DNA from: Roseovarius salincola
Lineage (GTDB): Bacteria; Pseudomonadota; Alphaproteobacteria; Rhodobacterales; Rhodobacteraceae
Length of the DNA: 64,000 nt
Assembly (NCBI RefSeq): GCF_026891095.1
Contig: NZ_JAPTNL010000005.1
Coordinates: 1 to 64,000, forward strand
Reading direction: 5' to 3'
This document shows, piece after piece, positions 1-7,755 of this stretch. Made by a program: the position numbers and the translations under genes. The stretch's first letter is position 1, and each line of letters starts with the position of its first letter. The notes under the pieces are model-generated. The model had not been told where the DNA came from. It saw only the letters and a program-made list of their open reading frames with translations, and did no database searches.

Positions 1-21
1 TTCTGATGCGGGATACCTCAT
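1..21 (-). CDS. IS3-family transposase OrfB, first seven codons only
   Basis: Reads M-R-Y-P-A-S-E leftwards off the edge of the window. This is the usual opening of the catalytic (DDE, rve-type integrase) subunit in IS3 elements whose OrfA resembles the neighbour. Its ATG overlaps the OrfA stop as ATGA, as expected for coupled translation or frameshifting between the two frames. The catalytic triad lies outside, so intactness cannot be judged. Confidence 0.6.
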
Positions 22-392
22 GTCTCGCACTCCCCATCCCCGATCATGCTTTTTTTAAGCAGGCGATTTTCCAGGGTCAGGTCGGCAACGACCTCCTTTA
101 GCGCTGTCGCCTCCGAGCGCAGTTCCTTGACCTCGGGCGAGGTTGCCTGACGCGCGGTGTCGCCCGCCAGCCGCTGCTTGCCCGCCTCGAGAAACTCCTT
201 CGACCACGTGTAGTACAGGCTCTCGCTGATCCCTTCGCGGCGGCACAGGGCGGCAATGCTTTCCTCGCCGCGCAGACCCGCCAGCACGATCCTGATCTTC
301 TCCTCGGCCGAGTACTGTTTGCGGGTCTTGCGCTTGATGCCCTTGACCAGCTTGTCAGCGGCGTCCTTCGATGTTTCGGATTTCTTGTTCAT
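18..392 (-). CDS. IS3-family transposase OrfA
   Basis: 124-residue DNA-binding subunit of the transposase. Residues about 27-75 form a helix-turn-helix of the HTH_Tnp_1 type (YSAEEKIRIVLAGL, then GISESLYYTW), which recognises the element's ends. Residues about 90-118 form a leucine-rich coiled coil (VADLTLENRLLKKS) used for OrfA-OrfB assembly. An AAGGAG ribosome site lies six bases before the ATG. The length is close to typical OrfA proteins and I see no damage, so the element may still be active if OrfB is complete. Confidence 0.9.
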   Translation of the reverse strand: MNKKSETSKDAADKLVKGIKRKTRKQYSAEEKIRIVLAGLRGEESIAALCRREGISESLYYTWSKEFLEAGKQRLAGDTARQATSPEVKELRSEATALKEVVADLTLENRLLKKSMIGDGECET

Positions 393-443
393 CTTCGCTC
401 CTTGATGGCTGCGATGAACCAGAAATCCTCCGTTACGAAAACA

Positions 444-611
444 TCAAATCTGTCCCATGGGTGCTGACGTCAGACAGTTGGCTTCATAGGTCAGTTTCGC
501 AAACTTGTCCCACTCTGACGTGAAAACACAATGGCCGCCAATACTTTCCATTGCCTGCCTTAGGCCACCGATACCGGCGAAGAGATCTATGAAAGAAAAG
601 CCCTGGGTCAT
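444..611 (-). pseudogene. DNA (cytosine-5) methyltransferase, N-terminal stub cut by the IS
   Basis: The frame opens with [16 protein letters not shown], motif I (SAM-binding) of C5 cytosine methyltransferases, and continues into the motif II region ([18 protein letters not shown]). It then runs into the IS end near 473 and stops at 444 after a short IS-encoded tail. Only about 46 of the several hundred residues of a normal enzyme remain, and the catalytic Pro-Cys motif IV is missing. I chose the ATG at 611 because GGAG sits seven bases upstream; an in-frame ATG at 662 has no such site. The rest of the gene, and any partner endonuclease, should lie beyond the IS if they survive. Confidence 0.85.
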
Positions 612-748
612 GTGTTCTCCGTTTTGATAAATACCATATATCGGAGCGATGGCCGGGTCCATGATGAAGTTCCGATCTGCTCTGCTGTGGTCGACAATGA
701 CCCGAACTGGTTAAGGAATTACTTGTCCGGTCTCATGCCCCGGGGGTC

Positions 749-1216
749 TCAGCCCGTAAACGCGGCCTCTTGTGCGCCGGAGATTCGCAGGAGGAGCGCG
801 GGGGCGATGGGGAAGACGTGGCGCGGCGTGCCTGCGGCGGCCCAGACGGTTTCGAAGGCCAGCAATGCCGGATCGAAGAAGGCGCGCGGCGCGGTGAGGT
901 GGCCAAGGGGCGCGACGCCGCCGATGGCAAAGCCGGTCTGGGCGCGGATCAGCGCCGCGTCGGCCTTGCCCAGCCGTTCGCCCGCAAGGGTCGAGGCGCT
1001 GTCGGCATCGACCTGATTGCCGCCCGCGGTGATGAAGAGGATCGCTTCGCCCGACATCTCGCCGCGAAACATGATCGACTTGGCGATCTGATCGACGGTG
1101 CAGCCGACAAGATCCGCGGCCATCTGCGCGGTGGTGGCCTGACCGACCTCGACGGGCGCGCTGTCGCAGCCGGCATCGGCGAGGGCGCGGCGGACACGGG
1201 CGAGACTTTTGCTCAT
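749..1216 (-). CDS. YbaK/EbsC-family aminoacyl-tRNA deacylase-like protein
   Basis: 155-residue single-domain protein of the YbaK/ProX editing superfamily, which hydrolyses mischarged aminoacyl-tRNA (classically Cys-tRNAPro). The conserved lysine region reads VDQIAKSIMFRG, and the GG-V-P-G loop appears as GGVAPLGH. The start at 1216 is set by AGGAG just upstream; the frame also stays open further 5' but without a ribosome site. The gene is divergent from glnE, with about 80 bases between the two starts. Substrate specificity within this family cannot be told from sequence alone. Confidence 0.85.
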   Translation of the reverse strand: MSKSLARVRRALADAGCDSAPVEVGQATTAQMAADLVGCTVDQIAKSIMFRGEMSGEAILFITAGGNQVDADSASTLAGERLGKADAALIRAQTGFAIGGVAPLGHLTAPRAFFDPALLAFETVWAAAGTPRHVFPIAPALLLRISGAQEAAFTG

Positions 1217-1298
1217 GGCGACTCCTGTTGCTTGCCGGGGCACTATTTCAACCGTGTCGGGCATTGACCAGACCCGTGGCCTCGGTATCAGTGGGATC

Positions 1299-4097
1299 AT
1301 GGATTTCTCGTCACGCATCACCCGCCTGCCACGCGCCCACGACCCCGAACAGGGGCGGGAAGCGCGCGCGCTGTTCCCAGACCTCGGCGATGATCTGGCC
1401 GATCTGGTGGAAGGGGCGGCGGGGTGCAGCCCCTATCTCAAGACGCTGGCCGAAAAGGAGCGCGACTGGCTGCCCGGCGCATTTGAGGCGCCGGAGGCGG
1501 CGATGGAGACGCTGGAATCCGATTTGCGCGCGGTCGCGCCCGAGGCGCTGGCGGATGCGCTGCGTCAGGGCAAGCGGCGGGTGGCGCTGTTGATCGGGCT
1601 GGCGGATCTGGCGGGAGTGTGGCCGCTGGAGGAGGTGACCGGGCGGCTGACGGCGTTTGCCGATCTGGCCTGCGATCTGGCGATGAAAGCCTGTGTGGGG
1701 GCCGAGATCCGGCGCGGCAAGCTGCCGGGCAAGAGCGCCGATGATGTTGCGAAAGCGGGCGGCATGGTGGCGCTGGCGATGGGCAAGATGGGGGCGGGGG
1801 AGCTGAATTACAGCTCTGATATCGACCTGATCTGCCTGTTTGACGAGACCCAGTTCGATGAATGCGCGTATCACGAGGCGCGGGCGTCCTTTGTGCGTGC
1901 GACGCGCAAGATGGCTGCGATGCTGAACGACCGCACCGCCGAGGGCTATGTGTTTCGCACCGATCTGCGGCTGCGCCCGGACCCGAGCGTGACGCCGGTC
2001 TGTCTGGCGATGGCGGCGGCGGAGACCTATTACGAAAGTCTCGGGCGCACTTGGGAGCGCGCGGCCTATGTGAAGGCGCGCGCTTGCGCGGGCGATCTGG
2101 AGGCGGGGCAGAGGTTTCTTGAGGTGCTGCGCCCCTTCGTGTGGCGCAAGCATCTGGATTTCGCCGCGATCGAGGACGCCCACAACATGCGGCTGCGCAT
2201 CCGCGAGCACAAGGGGCTGGGCGGTGCGCTGACCTTGCCGGGGCATAACATGAAGCTGGGGCGCGGTGGCATCCGCGAGATCGAGTTCTTTACCCAGACC
2301 CAGCAGATCATCGCCGGTGGGCGCGACCCGGATCTGCGCGTGCGTGGCACGGTCGAGGGGCTGGCGCGGCTGGCCGAAAAGGGCTGGGTGCCGCAGGATG
2401 TGGCCGAGGTGCTGACGGCGCATTACCGGTTCCATCGCGAGGTCGAGCACCGTTTGCAGATGCTGCGCGATGCGCAGACCCATGACCTACCGGGATCGCA
2501 GGATGAGTTCGACCGGCTGGCGGCCTTCATGGGGCTGGAAACGGACGCGCTCAAGGCCGAGCTGCTGGAGCGGCTGACAGAGGTTCACGCGCTGATCGAG
2601 GGGTTCTTTGCGCCCGAGGATCAAGAGGGTGCGGGCGAAGCGCCTGACATCGGCGAGCTGCCCTTCGACGAGGAGATCATCGCGCGCTGGCCGGGTTATC
2701 CGGCGCTGCGGTCGGGGCGCGCGGTGGAGATATTCAAGCGGTTGAAGCCCGATATCCTGTCGCGCCTTGCGCGCACGGCGCAACCCGACGAGGCCTTGAT
2801 GGCCTTTGACGGCTTCCTCGCGGGGCTGCCGGCCGGGGTGCAGGTGTTTTCGCTTTTCGAGGCCAATCCGCAGCTGGTCGATCTGCTGGTGGATATCGCG
2901 GGCACCTCGCCCAAGCTGGCGGCGCATCTGTCGCGTAATGCGGGTGTGTTCGATGCTGTCATCGCGGGGGATTTCTTTGCCGATTGGCCGGGGCGCGCGG
3001 CGCTGGAAGAGGCCTTGGGCGAGCGCGTGGCGCGCGAAGAGGATTACGAGCGCAAGCTTGATGCCGCGCGGCGCTGGATGAAGGAATGGCATTTCCGCAT
3101 CGGCGTGCATCATCTGCGCGGCCTTGTGGGCGCGGACGCGGCGGGGGCGCAATATGCCGATCTGGCGGGCGCGGTGATCGGGGTCTTGTGGCCCGTGGTG
3201 ATGGCACAGTTCGCGCAGAAACACGGGGAGGCGCCGGGGCGCGGCGCGGTGGTTCTGGGGATGGGGTCGCTGGGGGCCGAGCGGCTGAACGCGGAATCCG
3301 ACCTTGACCTGATCGTGATCTATGACGCGGACGGGGTCGAGGGATCGGAGGGCAAGCGGCCCCTGGCGACGCGGCCCTATTATGCGCGCCTGACGCAAGC
3401 GATGATCACCGCGCTGAGCGCGCCGATGGCCGAAGGCAAGCTATACGAGGTCGACATGCGGCTGCGCCCGTCGGGCAATCAGGGGCCGGTGGCGGCCAGT
3501 CTGCAGTCGTTTCAGGCGTATCAGCGCGAGGATGCCTGGGTCTGGGAACATCTGGCGCTGACGCGGGCCAGGGTGATCGCGGGGCCGGAGGCGCTGGCGG
3601 GCGATGTCGAGGCGTTCCGCGCCGAATTGCTGGCCGAGAAGGGCGCCCGCGGAAAGGTGATCCCCGAAGTGGCGGCAATGCGCGCCCGCGTCGCCGAAGC
3701 GAAGCCGCCCGAAGGCCCCTGGGATACCAAGCTGGGGCGCGGGCGCTTGCAGGAGATCGAGCTGATGGCGCAAGCCGGCAGCCTGATGGCTGGCGAGACG
3801 CGGCGCTCGGTCAAGGCGGGGTTGGCGGCCTGTGTCGCAATCGGCTGGCTGGATGACGCTGCGGGAGAGGCGCTGGAGCGCGCGGGCAGGCTTTGCTGGA
3901 ACCTGTTGCAGGCCGCCAAGCTGCTGAGCGACAGGCCGCTTGATCCCGGACGGATCGGCGAGGGTGGTCTTGGCTTTGTGCTGCGAGAGACCGGGCATGA
4001 GACGCTGGCCGAATTGCGCGCCGATCTGGACGCGGCGACAGAGGCGGCGGCAAGGGCGATTGATGCGGGCCTTGACAGCCCGCAAGGAGAGAAATGA
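1299..4097 (+). CDS. glnE: Bifunctional glutamine synthetase adenylyltransferase/adenylyl-removing enzyme
   Basis: Cytoplasmic regulator that adds AMP to, and removes it from, glutamine synthetase in response to PII and glutamine, tuning nitrogen assimilation. It has the duplicated nucleotidyltransferase layout: the N-terminal adenylyl-removase site (GELNYSSDIDLICLFD, about residues 165-185) and the C-terminal adenylyltransferase site (AERLNAESDLDLIVIYD, about residues 655-675), each with the G-S-D-x-D-type metal-binding pattern. At 932 residues it has the normal length. The start at 1299 (MDFSSRITRL) fits the family, although the ribosome site is weak. The stop is followed one base later by the ATG of the next gene, so the two are probably coupled. 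Confidence 0.95.
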   Translation: MDFSSRITRLPRAHDPEQGREARALFPDLGDDLADLVEGAAGCSPYLKTLAEKERDWLPGAFEAPEAAMETLESDLRAVAPEALADALRQGKRRVALLIGLADLAGVWPLEEVTGRLTAFADLACDLAMKACVGAEIRRGKLPGKSADDVAKAGGMVALAMGKMGAGELNYSSDIDLICLFDETQFDECAYHEARASFVRATRKMAAMLNDRTAEGYVFRTDLRLRPDPSVTPVCLAMAAAETYYESLGRTWERAAYVKARACAGDLEAGQRFLEVLRPFVWRKHLDFAAIEDAHNMRLRIREHKGLGGALTLPGHNMKLGRGGIREIEFFTQTQQIIAGGRDPDLRVRGTVEGLARLAEKGWVPQDVAEVLTAHYRFHREVEHRLQMLRDAQTHDLPGSQDEFDRLAAFMGLETDALKAELLERLTEVHALIEGFFAPEDQEGAGEAPDIGELPFDEEIIARWPGYPALRSGRAVEIFKRLKPDILSRLARTAQPDEALMAFDGFLAGLPAGVQVFSLFEANPQLVDLLVDIAGTSPKLAAHLSRNAGVFDAVIAGDFFADWPGRAALEEALGERVAREEDYERKLDAARRWMKEWHFRIGVHHLRGLVGADAAGAQYADLAGAVIGVLWPVVMAQFAQKHGEAPGRGAVVLGMGSLGAERLNAESDLDLIVIYDADGVEGSEGKRPLATRPYYARLTQAMITALSAPMAEGKLYEVDMRLRPSGNQGPVAASLQSFQAYQREDAWVWEHLALTRARVIAGPEALAGDVEAFRAELLAEKGARGKVIPEVAAMRARVAEAKPPEGPWDTKLGRGRLQEIELMAQAGSLMAGETRRSVKAGLAACVAIGWLDDAAGEALERAGRLCWNLLQAAKLLSDRPLDPGRIGEGGLGFVLRETGHETLAELRADLDAATEAAARAIDAGLDSPQGEK

Positions 4098-4098
4098 G

Positions 4099-4368
4099 AT
4101 GGAACGCGACCCGCTGGACGCCAAGGGCCTCATTCGCGAGGCCTATCGTATCGAGGGGATCGAAAGCCCCGAATGCCGCTCGATCTTTCTGGATTGGGCG
4201 CTGTCGCTGCCCGACGATCAGGACCAGTCCGAGGCGATCACGCGTCTGCTGGCGCAATATGGCGATGAGCATCCGGGCCATCCGATGACGCAGGTTCTGC
4301 GCGAGGGGCTGGAGGCGGGCGAGCGCCCGAGGCGGCGCGGCGGCTGGCGCGCGCGCGAGCGCGGCTGA
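4099..4368 (+). CDS. Small uncharacterised protein linked to glnE
   Basis: 89 residues, acidic N-terminal part and very arginine-rich C-terminus (RPRRRGGWRARERG). The segment GIESPECRSIFLDWALSLPDD looks like a small helical domain. The ATG lies one base after the glnE stop, with AAGGAGA upstream, so the two genes are very likely translated from one message. I recognise it as a protein found next to glnE in Rhodobacteraceae but know no function. The arginine-rich tail could bind nucleic acid, which is only a guess. Confidence 0.75.
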   Translation: MERDPLDAKGLIREAYRIEGIESPECRSIFLDWALSLPDDQDQSEAITRLLAQYGDEHPGHPMTQVLREGLEAGERPRRRGGWRARERG

Positions 4369-4519
4369 GGGCGGCTCTGAGGAGCGTGCGGGCGGCGGGC
4401 ATTGCCACGCCAGCGCCGTTGACAGATCACGGGAAAACGCCGGATTTGTCCAAAATGCGCCCCAATTCAGGGGGATAGTCCATCCAAACCAAAGCGGGCC
4501 AGAGGCCCAGGAGGAAGAG

Positions 4520-5155
4520 ATGGTTACCATTCGCTTGTTTGCAGTGCTTCTGCTGGGACTGGTCGTTTCGGGCTGCGGGGCGCGCGACACCGCGATGCGC
4601 AACGCCGCGTTCGATCCGGCCGATGTACAGCCGGTGCCGACCTCGGTCGAGGTCCGCGATATCCGGGTGTCGGTGCCCAAGGAACTGAAGGTTTCGGAAG
4701 CCAACATGTATCTGCCCGCCGGCGACATCGTCTGGCGCGAGGACCCGCTTGGTGACCGCCATGCGCAGGTCAGGGCGATCTTCGAGACGGCGATGCAGCG
4801 TGGCGTCGATGCGCTGCCGCAAGGGCAGGTGCCGGTGGTGCTGGACATCGAGGTCAAGCGCTTCCATGCGCTGTCGGAAAAGGCGCGCTATACGGTGGGC
4901 GGGGTGCACTCGCTGCAATTCGTGATGCAGCTGCGCGATCCCGAGACCGGCGCGCCCTATGGGGCACCGCGCACGGTCAAGGCGAATTTCAAGGCGCTGG
5001 GCGGTCAGACGGCATTGGAGGCCGAGCGCCAGGGTATCACCCAGAAGGTGCGGATCACCGAGCATCTGGCCGAGGTGATCGGCGAGGAGCTGAGCGGGCA
5101 GGCCAGCCAGAAAACGGCCGGGCGCGGGCTCTTCGGGATCAAGACGCGACTCTGA
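4520..5155 (+). CDS. Predicted lipoprotein of the DUF6778 type
   Basis: 211-residue exported protein. A hydrophobic leader ends in a lipobox (LVVSGC), so Cys19 should be lipidated and the protein anchored in the cell envelope. The mature part has a mixed alpha/beta character (SVEVRDIRVSVPKELKV, VPVVLDIEVKRFHAL) and ends GLFGIKTRL. A strong AGGAGG site lies just before the ATG. It resembles DUF6778 lipoproteins of Rhodobacterales, with no established role. It is followed by a methyltransferase gene after 37 bases. Confidence 0.85.
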   Translation: MVTIRLFAVLLLGLVVSGCGARDTAMRNAAFDPADVQPVPTSVEVRDIRVSVPKELKVSEANMYLPAGDIVWREDPLGDRHAQVRAIFETAMQRGVDALPQGQVPVVLDIEVKRFHALSEKARYTVGGVHSLQFVMQLRDPETGAPYGAPRTVKANFKALGGQTALEAERQGITQKVRITEHLAEVIGEELSGQASQKTAGRGLFGIKTRL

Positions 5156-5192
5156 TCTTTTCGCGACGCGACAAAGGGCTTAAGGGGATGGC

Positions 5193-6389
5193 ATGACGCT
5201 GTCCCCTTATCCCGTTATCCGCCTCAGACCCAAGGGCCAGGCGCGCACCGTGCGCCATGGATTCCCTTGGGTCTATGACAATGAGCTGGTCACCGACCGG
5301 CGCACCCGCAAGCTTGCCCCCGGCAGTATCGCGCTGCTGGAGGATGGCGAGCGCCAGCCGCTGGCGCTGGTGGCGGTGAACCCGGAGTCGCGCATCATGG
5401 CCCGCGTGCTGGAGCGCGATTGCGGCGCGGTGATCGGGGCCGACTGGCTGCGCGCCCGCATTGAGCGCGCCCGGGCGCTGCGCGCGCGCCTTTATGATGC
5501 GCCCTTCTACCGGCTGGTCCATGCCGAGGCCGATGGCTTGCCGGGCGTGGTGATCGACCGGTTCGGCGACACTGCGGTGATCCAGCCCAATGCGGCCTGG
5601 GCCGAGCTGTTGCTGGAGGAACTGGCCGATGCGCTGGTCGGGGTCACGGGTGTGCGCAATGTGCTGAAGAACGCGGGCGGGCGGGCAAGGGCGCTGGAAG
5701 GGCTAGACGACGCAAGCGCGGTGTTGCGCGGCGAGATGCCCGGCGCGCCGGTGGATGTGCCGATGAACGGCGCCGTCTACAAGGCCGATCTGGAGGGCGG
5801 GCAGAAGACCGGCCTGTTCTATGACCAGCGGCCCAACCATGCCTTTGGCGCGCGTCTGGCGAAGGGCACAAGGGTGCTCGATGTGTTTTCGCATGTGGGG
5901 GGCTTTTCGCTGGCGGCGCTGGCGGGCGGCGCGACAAGCGCGCTGGCGGTCGATGGATCGGCTCCGGCGCTGGCTTTGGCCGAGGCGGGCGCGCGCGCAA
6001 GCGGTGTGGAGGCGTCTTTCGCCACGCGGCGGGGCGATGCCTTCGACGTGCTGGGCGAACTGGCCGGGGAGGGCGCGCGGTTCGATCTGGTGATCTGCGA
6101 TCCGCCGGCCTTCGCGCCGTCGAAAAAGGCGCTGGAGGCGGGGCTCAGGGCCTATGAGCGGGTGGCGCGCATGGCCGCGCCGCTGGTGGCCGAGGGCGGG
6201 TTCCTGGGGCTGTGTTCCTGCTCGCATGCGGTCGATCTTCAGAAATTCCGGACCGCCAGCCTGCGCGGGATCGGCCGCGCGGGGCGCGAAGGCGCCTTGA
6301 TCCATACCGGATTTGCGGGGCCGGACCATCCGCTGCATCCGCACCTGGCCGAGAGCGGCTATCTCAAGGCGCTGTTCTTTCGGCTGTGA
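5193..6389 (+). CDS. Class I rRNA cytosine-C5 methyltransferase, RlmI-like
   Basis: 398-residue SAM-dependent RNA methyltransferase. The N-terminus (about residues 5-75) is a PUA RNA-binding domain (RHGFPWVYDNELV). The catalytic Rossmann domain contains motif I VLDVFSHVGGFSLAAL and motif IV CDPPAFAPSKK, then a late cysteine pair in LGLCSCSHA as in C5-methyltransferases of this type. By family it would modify a cytosine in 23S rRNA, but the target base cannot be confirmed here. Its stop overlaps the start of the PIN-domain gene as TGATG, indicating coupling. Confidence 0.85.
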   Translation: MTLSPYPVIRLRPKGQARTVRHGFPWVYDNELVTDRRTRKLAPGSIALLEDGERQPLALVAVNPESRIMARVLERDCGAVIGADWLRARIERARALRARLYDAPFYRLVHAEADGLPGVVIDRFGDTAVIQPNAAWAELLLEELADALVGVTGVRNVLKNAGGRARALEGLDDASAVLRGEMPGAPVDVPMNGAVYKADLEGGQKTGLFYDQRPNHAFGARLAKGTRVLDVFSHVGGFSLAALAGGATSALAVDGSAPALALAEAGARASGVEASFATRRGDAFDVLGELAGEGARFDLVICDPPAFAPSKKALEAGLRAYERVARMAAPLVAEGGFLGLCSCSHAVDLQKFRTASLRGIGRAGREGALIHTGFAGPDHPLHPHLAESGYLKALFFRL

Positions 6390-6934
6390 TGAAGGTTCTG
6401 CTGGATACCTGCGTGATCTATCCCACGGTGATGCGCCAGATGCTTCTGGGCGTGGCGGCGCGCGGGGTGTTCACACCGCTCTGGTCGGCGCGCATCATCG
6501 GCGAATGGCTGCGCGCGGCCGAGAAGCTGGGGCGCGAGGGCGTGGCGCAGGCACATGGCGAGGCGGCGCTTCTGGCGCGCGCATGGCCGGAGGCGGAGGT
6601 GAGCTATCCGGCGGCGCTGGAGGCGCGGCTCTGGCTGCCGGACGCGGCGGATATTCATGTGCTGGCGGCGGCGATCGCCGGGTCGGCGGATTTGATCGTG
6701 ACGCTGAATGTCAGGGATTTCCCGCGCAACATTCTGGCCGAGGAGGGCGTGAGCCGCGCCGATCCCGACAGTTTCCTGCACGGCATCTGGCAGGCGCAGC
6801 CCGAATTGGTGCACGCGGTGGCGCAGGAGGTTCTGGACGAGGCGAACCGCCTTTCGGGGCGCGCATGGGAGATGCGGCCCCTTTTGAAAAAGGCGCGGCT
6901 GCCGCGCATCGCCAAGGCGGTGGGCGGCGGCTGA
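6389..6934 (+). CDS. PIN-domain protein
   Basis: 181-residue protein with the PIN nuclease fold: an N-terminal acidic site (MKVLLDTCVIYP) and later acidic residues (LPDAADIHVLAAAI, LIVTLNVRDFP) that would hold Mg/Mn for RNA cleavage. Many PIN proteins are VapC toxins, but no small antitoxin gene sits upstream. The gene instead overlaps the methyltransferase stop (TGATG). A housekeeping RNA-processing role, or a toxin without an adjacent antitoxin, are both possible. The C-terminal basic helix (RPLLKKARLPRIAKA) is unlike minimal VapC proteins. Confidence 0.8.
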   Translation: MKVLLDTCVIYPTVMRQMLLGVAARGVFTPLWSARIIGEWLRAAEKLGREGVAQAHGEAALLARAWPEAEVSYPAALEARLWLPDAADIHVLAAAIAGSADLIVTLNVRDFPRNILAEEGVSRADPDSFLHGIWQAQPELVHAVAQEVLDEANRLSGRAWEMRPLLKKARLPRIAKAVGGG

Positions 6935-6952
6935 GAGCGGCAAGGGAGGAAT

Positions 6953-7013
6953 GGGGGCGCTGCCCCCGTCGCGCAAGGCGCGACTCCCCCGGGATATTTG
7001 AGAACAGAAGAAG
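6953..7013. terminator. Double hairpin plus recurrent GATATTT/GAAG element at convergent gene ends
   Basis: Two perfect GC-rich hairpins follow each other: GGGGGC/GCCCCC (6953-6967) and GTCGCGC/GCGCGAC (6968-6984). They are followed by CCCGGGATATTTGAGAAC...GAAG. The block lies between the convergent PIN (+) and M48 protease (-) genes. Related elements recur at 48195, 50835, 55895 and 62841, always at the 3' end of a leftward gene. A bidirectional terminator is the likely role. Confidence 0.65.
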
Positions 7014-7025
7014 GCCGGGGGGCGT

Positions 7026-7715
7026 TCAGCCCTTGAGCGCCCAGCGGGATTCGAGTTTCTCGATGGCGGCGATGCGGTCGTCGGTTTTGGGATGGCTCAT
7101 GAGCCAGGCGGGGGCGGCGCCCGAGCGGGCCTGGGTGAGGGCCTCGAGTTTGCGAAAGAGGGATTTCTGCGCATCGGTGCCGATCCCGGCCTTGGTGAGC
7201 AGGGCCGCGGCGTATTCATCGGCCTCGTATTCGTCGCCGCGAGAGAGGCGCGCGGCCAGGAGCGACGTGAGCGCATTGGCGATCCAGATGCCGATGCCGG
7301 GCAGGAAGCGCGACAGGATCATCGCGAGTGCCGTGCGCAGGGCGTTCTGGCCCGAGAAGTCGATCATCCGGCGGCGGCTGTGGCCGAGCGCGACATGGCC
7401 GAGTTCATGGGCGATGACGCTGGCGAGTTCGCCATCGGTGACCTCGCCCTGCTGGAACTTGCGATAAAAGCCGCGGGTGATGAAGATGCGCCCGTCGGGG
7501 GCGGCGAGGCCGTTCACCGGGTCGATCTCATAGATGTTCACGCGGATGCGCGGCAGGTCGAGTGCCGCGGCCAGCCGGTCGGTCATCGCCTTGAGGCGCG
7601 GATCGGCCAGTTCGCTGGAGCGCGAATCGAGCTCGCGCCGGGTGCGCCAGACCGAGAAGCGATACATCACGAAGGCGTAGAGCACCGCCAGAAGGATGGG
7701 CGTGAAACGGATCAT
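7026..7715 (-). CDS. M48-family zinc metallopeptidase (membrane-anchored)
   Basis: 229-residue protein with one N-terminal membrane segment (FTPILLAVLYAFVMYRF) and the zinc site HELGH; the downstream zinc-binding glutamate is probably that in DEYEADEYA. This is the minimal HtpX/Oma1/BepA-like protease layout, acting in membrane or envelope protein quality control. The start MIRFTPILL at 7715 is preferred because the open frame upstream looks non-coding; no clear ribosome site is seen. It lies 40 bases downstream of the radical SAM gene on the same strand, so the two could be cotranscribed. Confidence 0.85.
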   Translation of the reverse strand: MIRFTPILLAVLYAFVMYRFSVWRTRRELDSRSSELADPRLKAMTDRLAAALDLPRIRVNIYEIDPVNGLAAPDGRIFITRGFYRKFQQGEVTDGELASVIAHELGHVALGHSRRRMIDFSGQNALRTALAMILSRFLPGIGIWIANALTSLLAARLSRGDEYEADEYAAALLTKAGIGTDAQKSLFRKLEALTQARSGAAPAWLMSHPKTDDRIAAIEKLESRWALKG

Positions 7716-7755
7716 GTCTGATATATGGGGCAGGGTGGGCGCGGGGGCAAGCGCA

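Larger units (their letters stand above)
1..474 (-). mobile_element. IS3-family insertion sequence, right portion only
   Basis: The window opens inside an IS3-family element: OrfA is complete and OrfB starts just before the left edge. The outer end must lie close to 472-476, because the reading frame of the neighbouring methyltransferase departs from its family there and an IS3-like TG...CA terminus can be placed at either 472 or 476. The exact base cannot be fixed without the other inverted repeat, which is outside the window. Insertion has removed the rest of the methyltransferase gene. Confidence 0.75.

Noticed and set aside
6389-6934. PIN-domain gene as a VapBC toxin-antitoxin pair
   Set aside because: No antitoxin-sized gene precedes it; it is instead coupled to an rRNA methyltransferase gene, so a toxin-antitoxin call is not supported.
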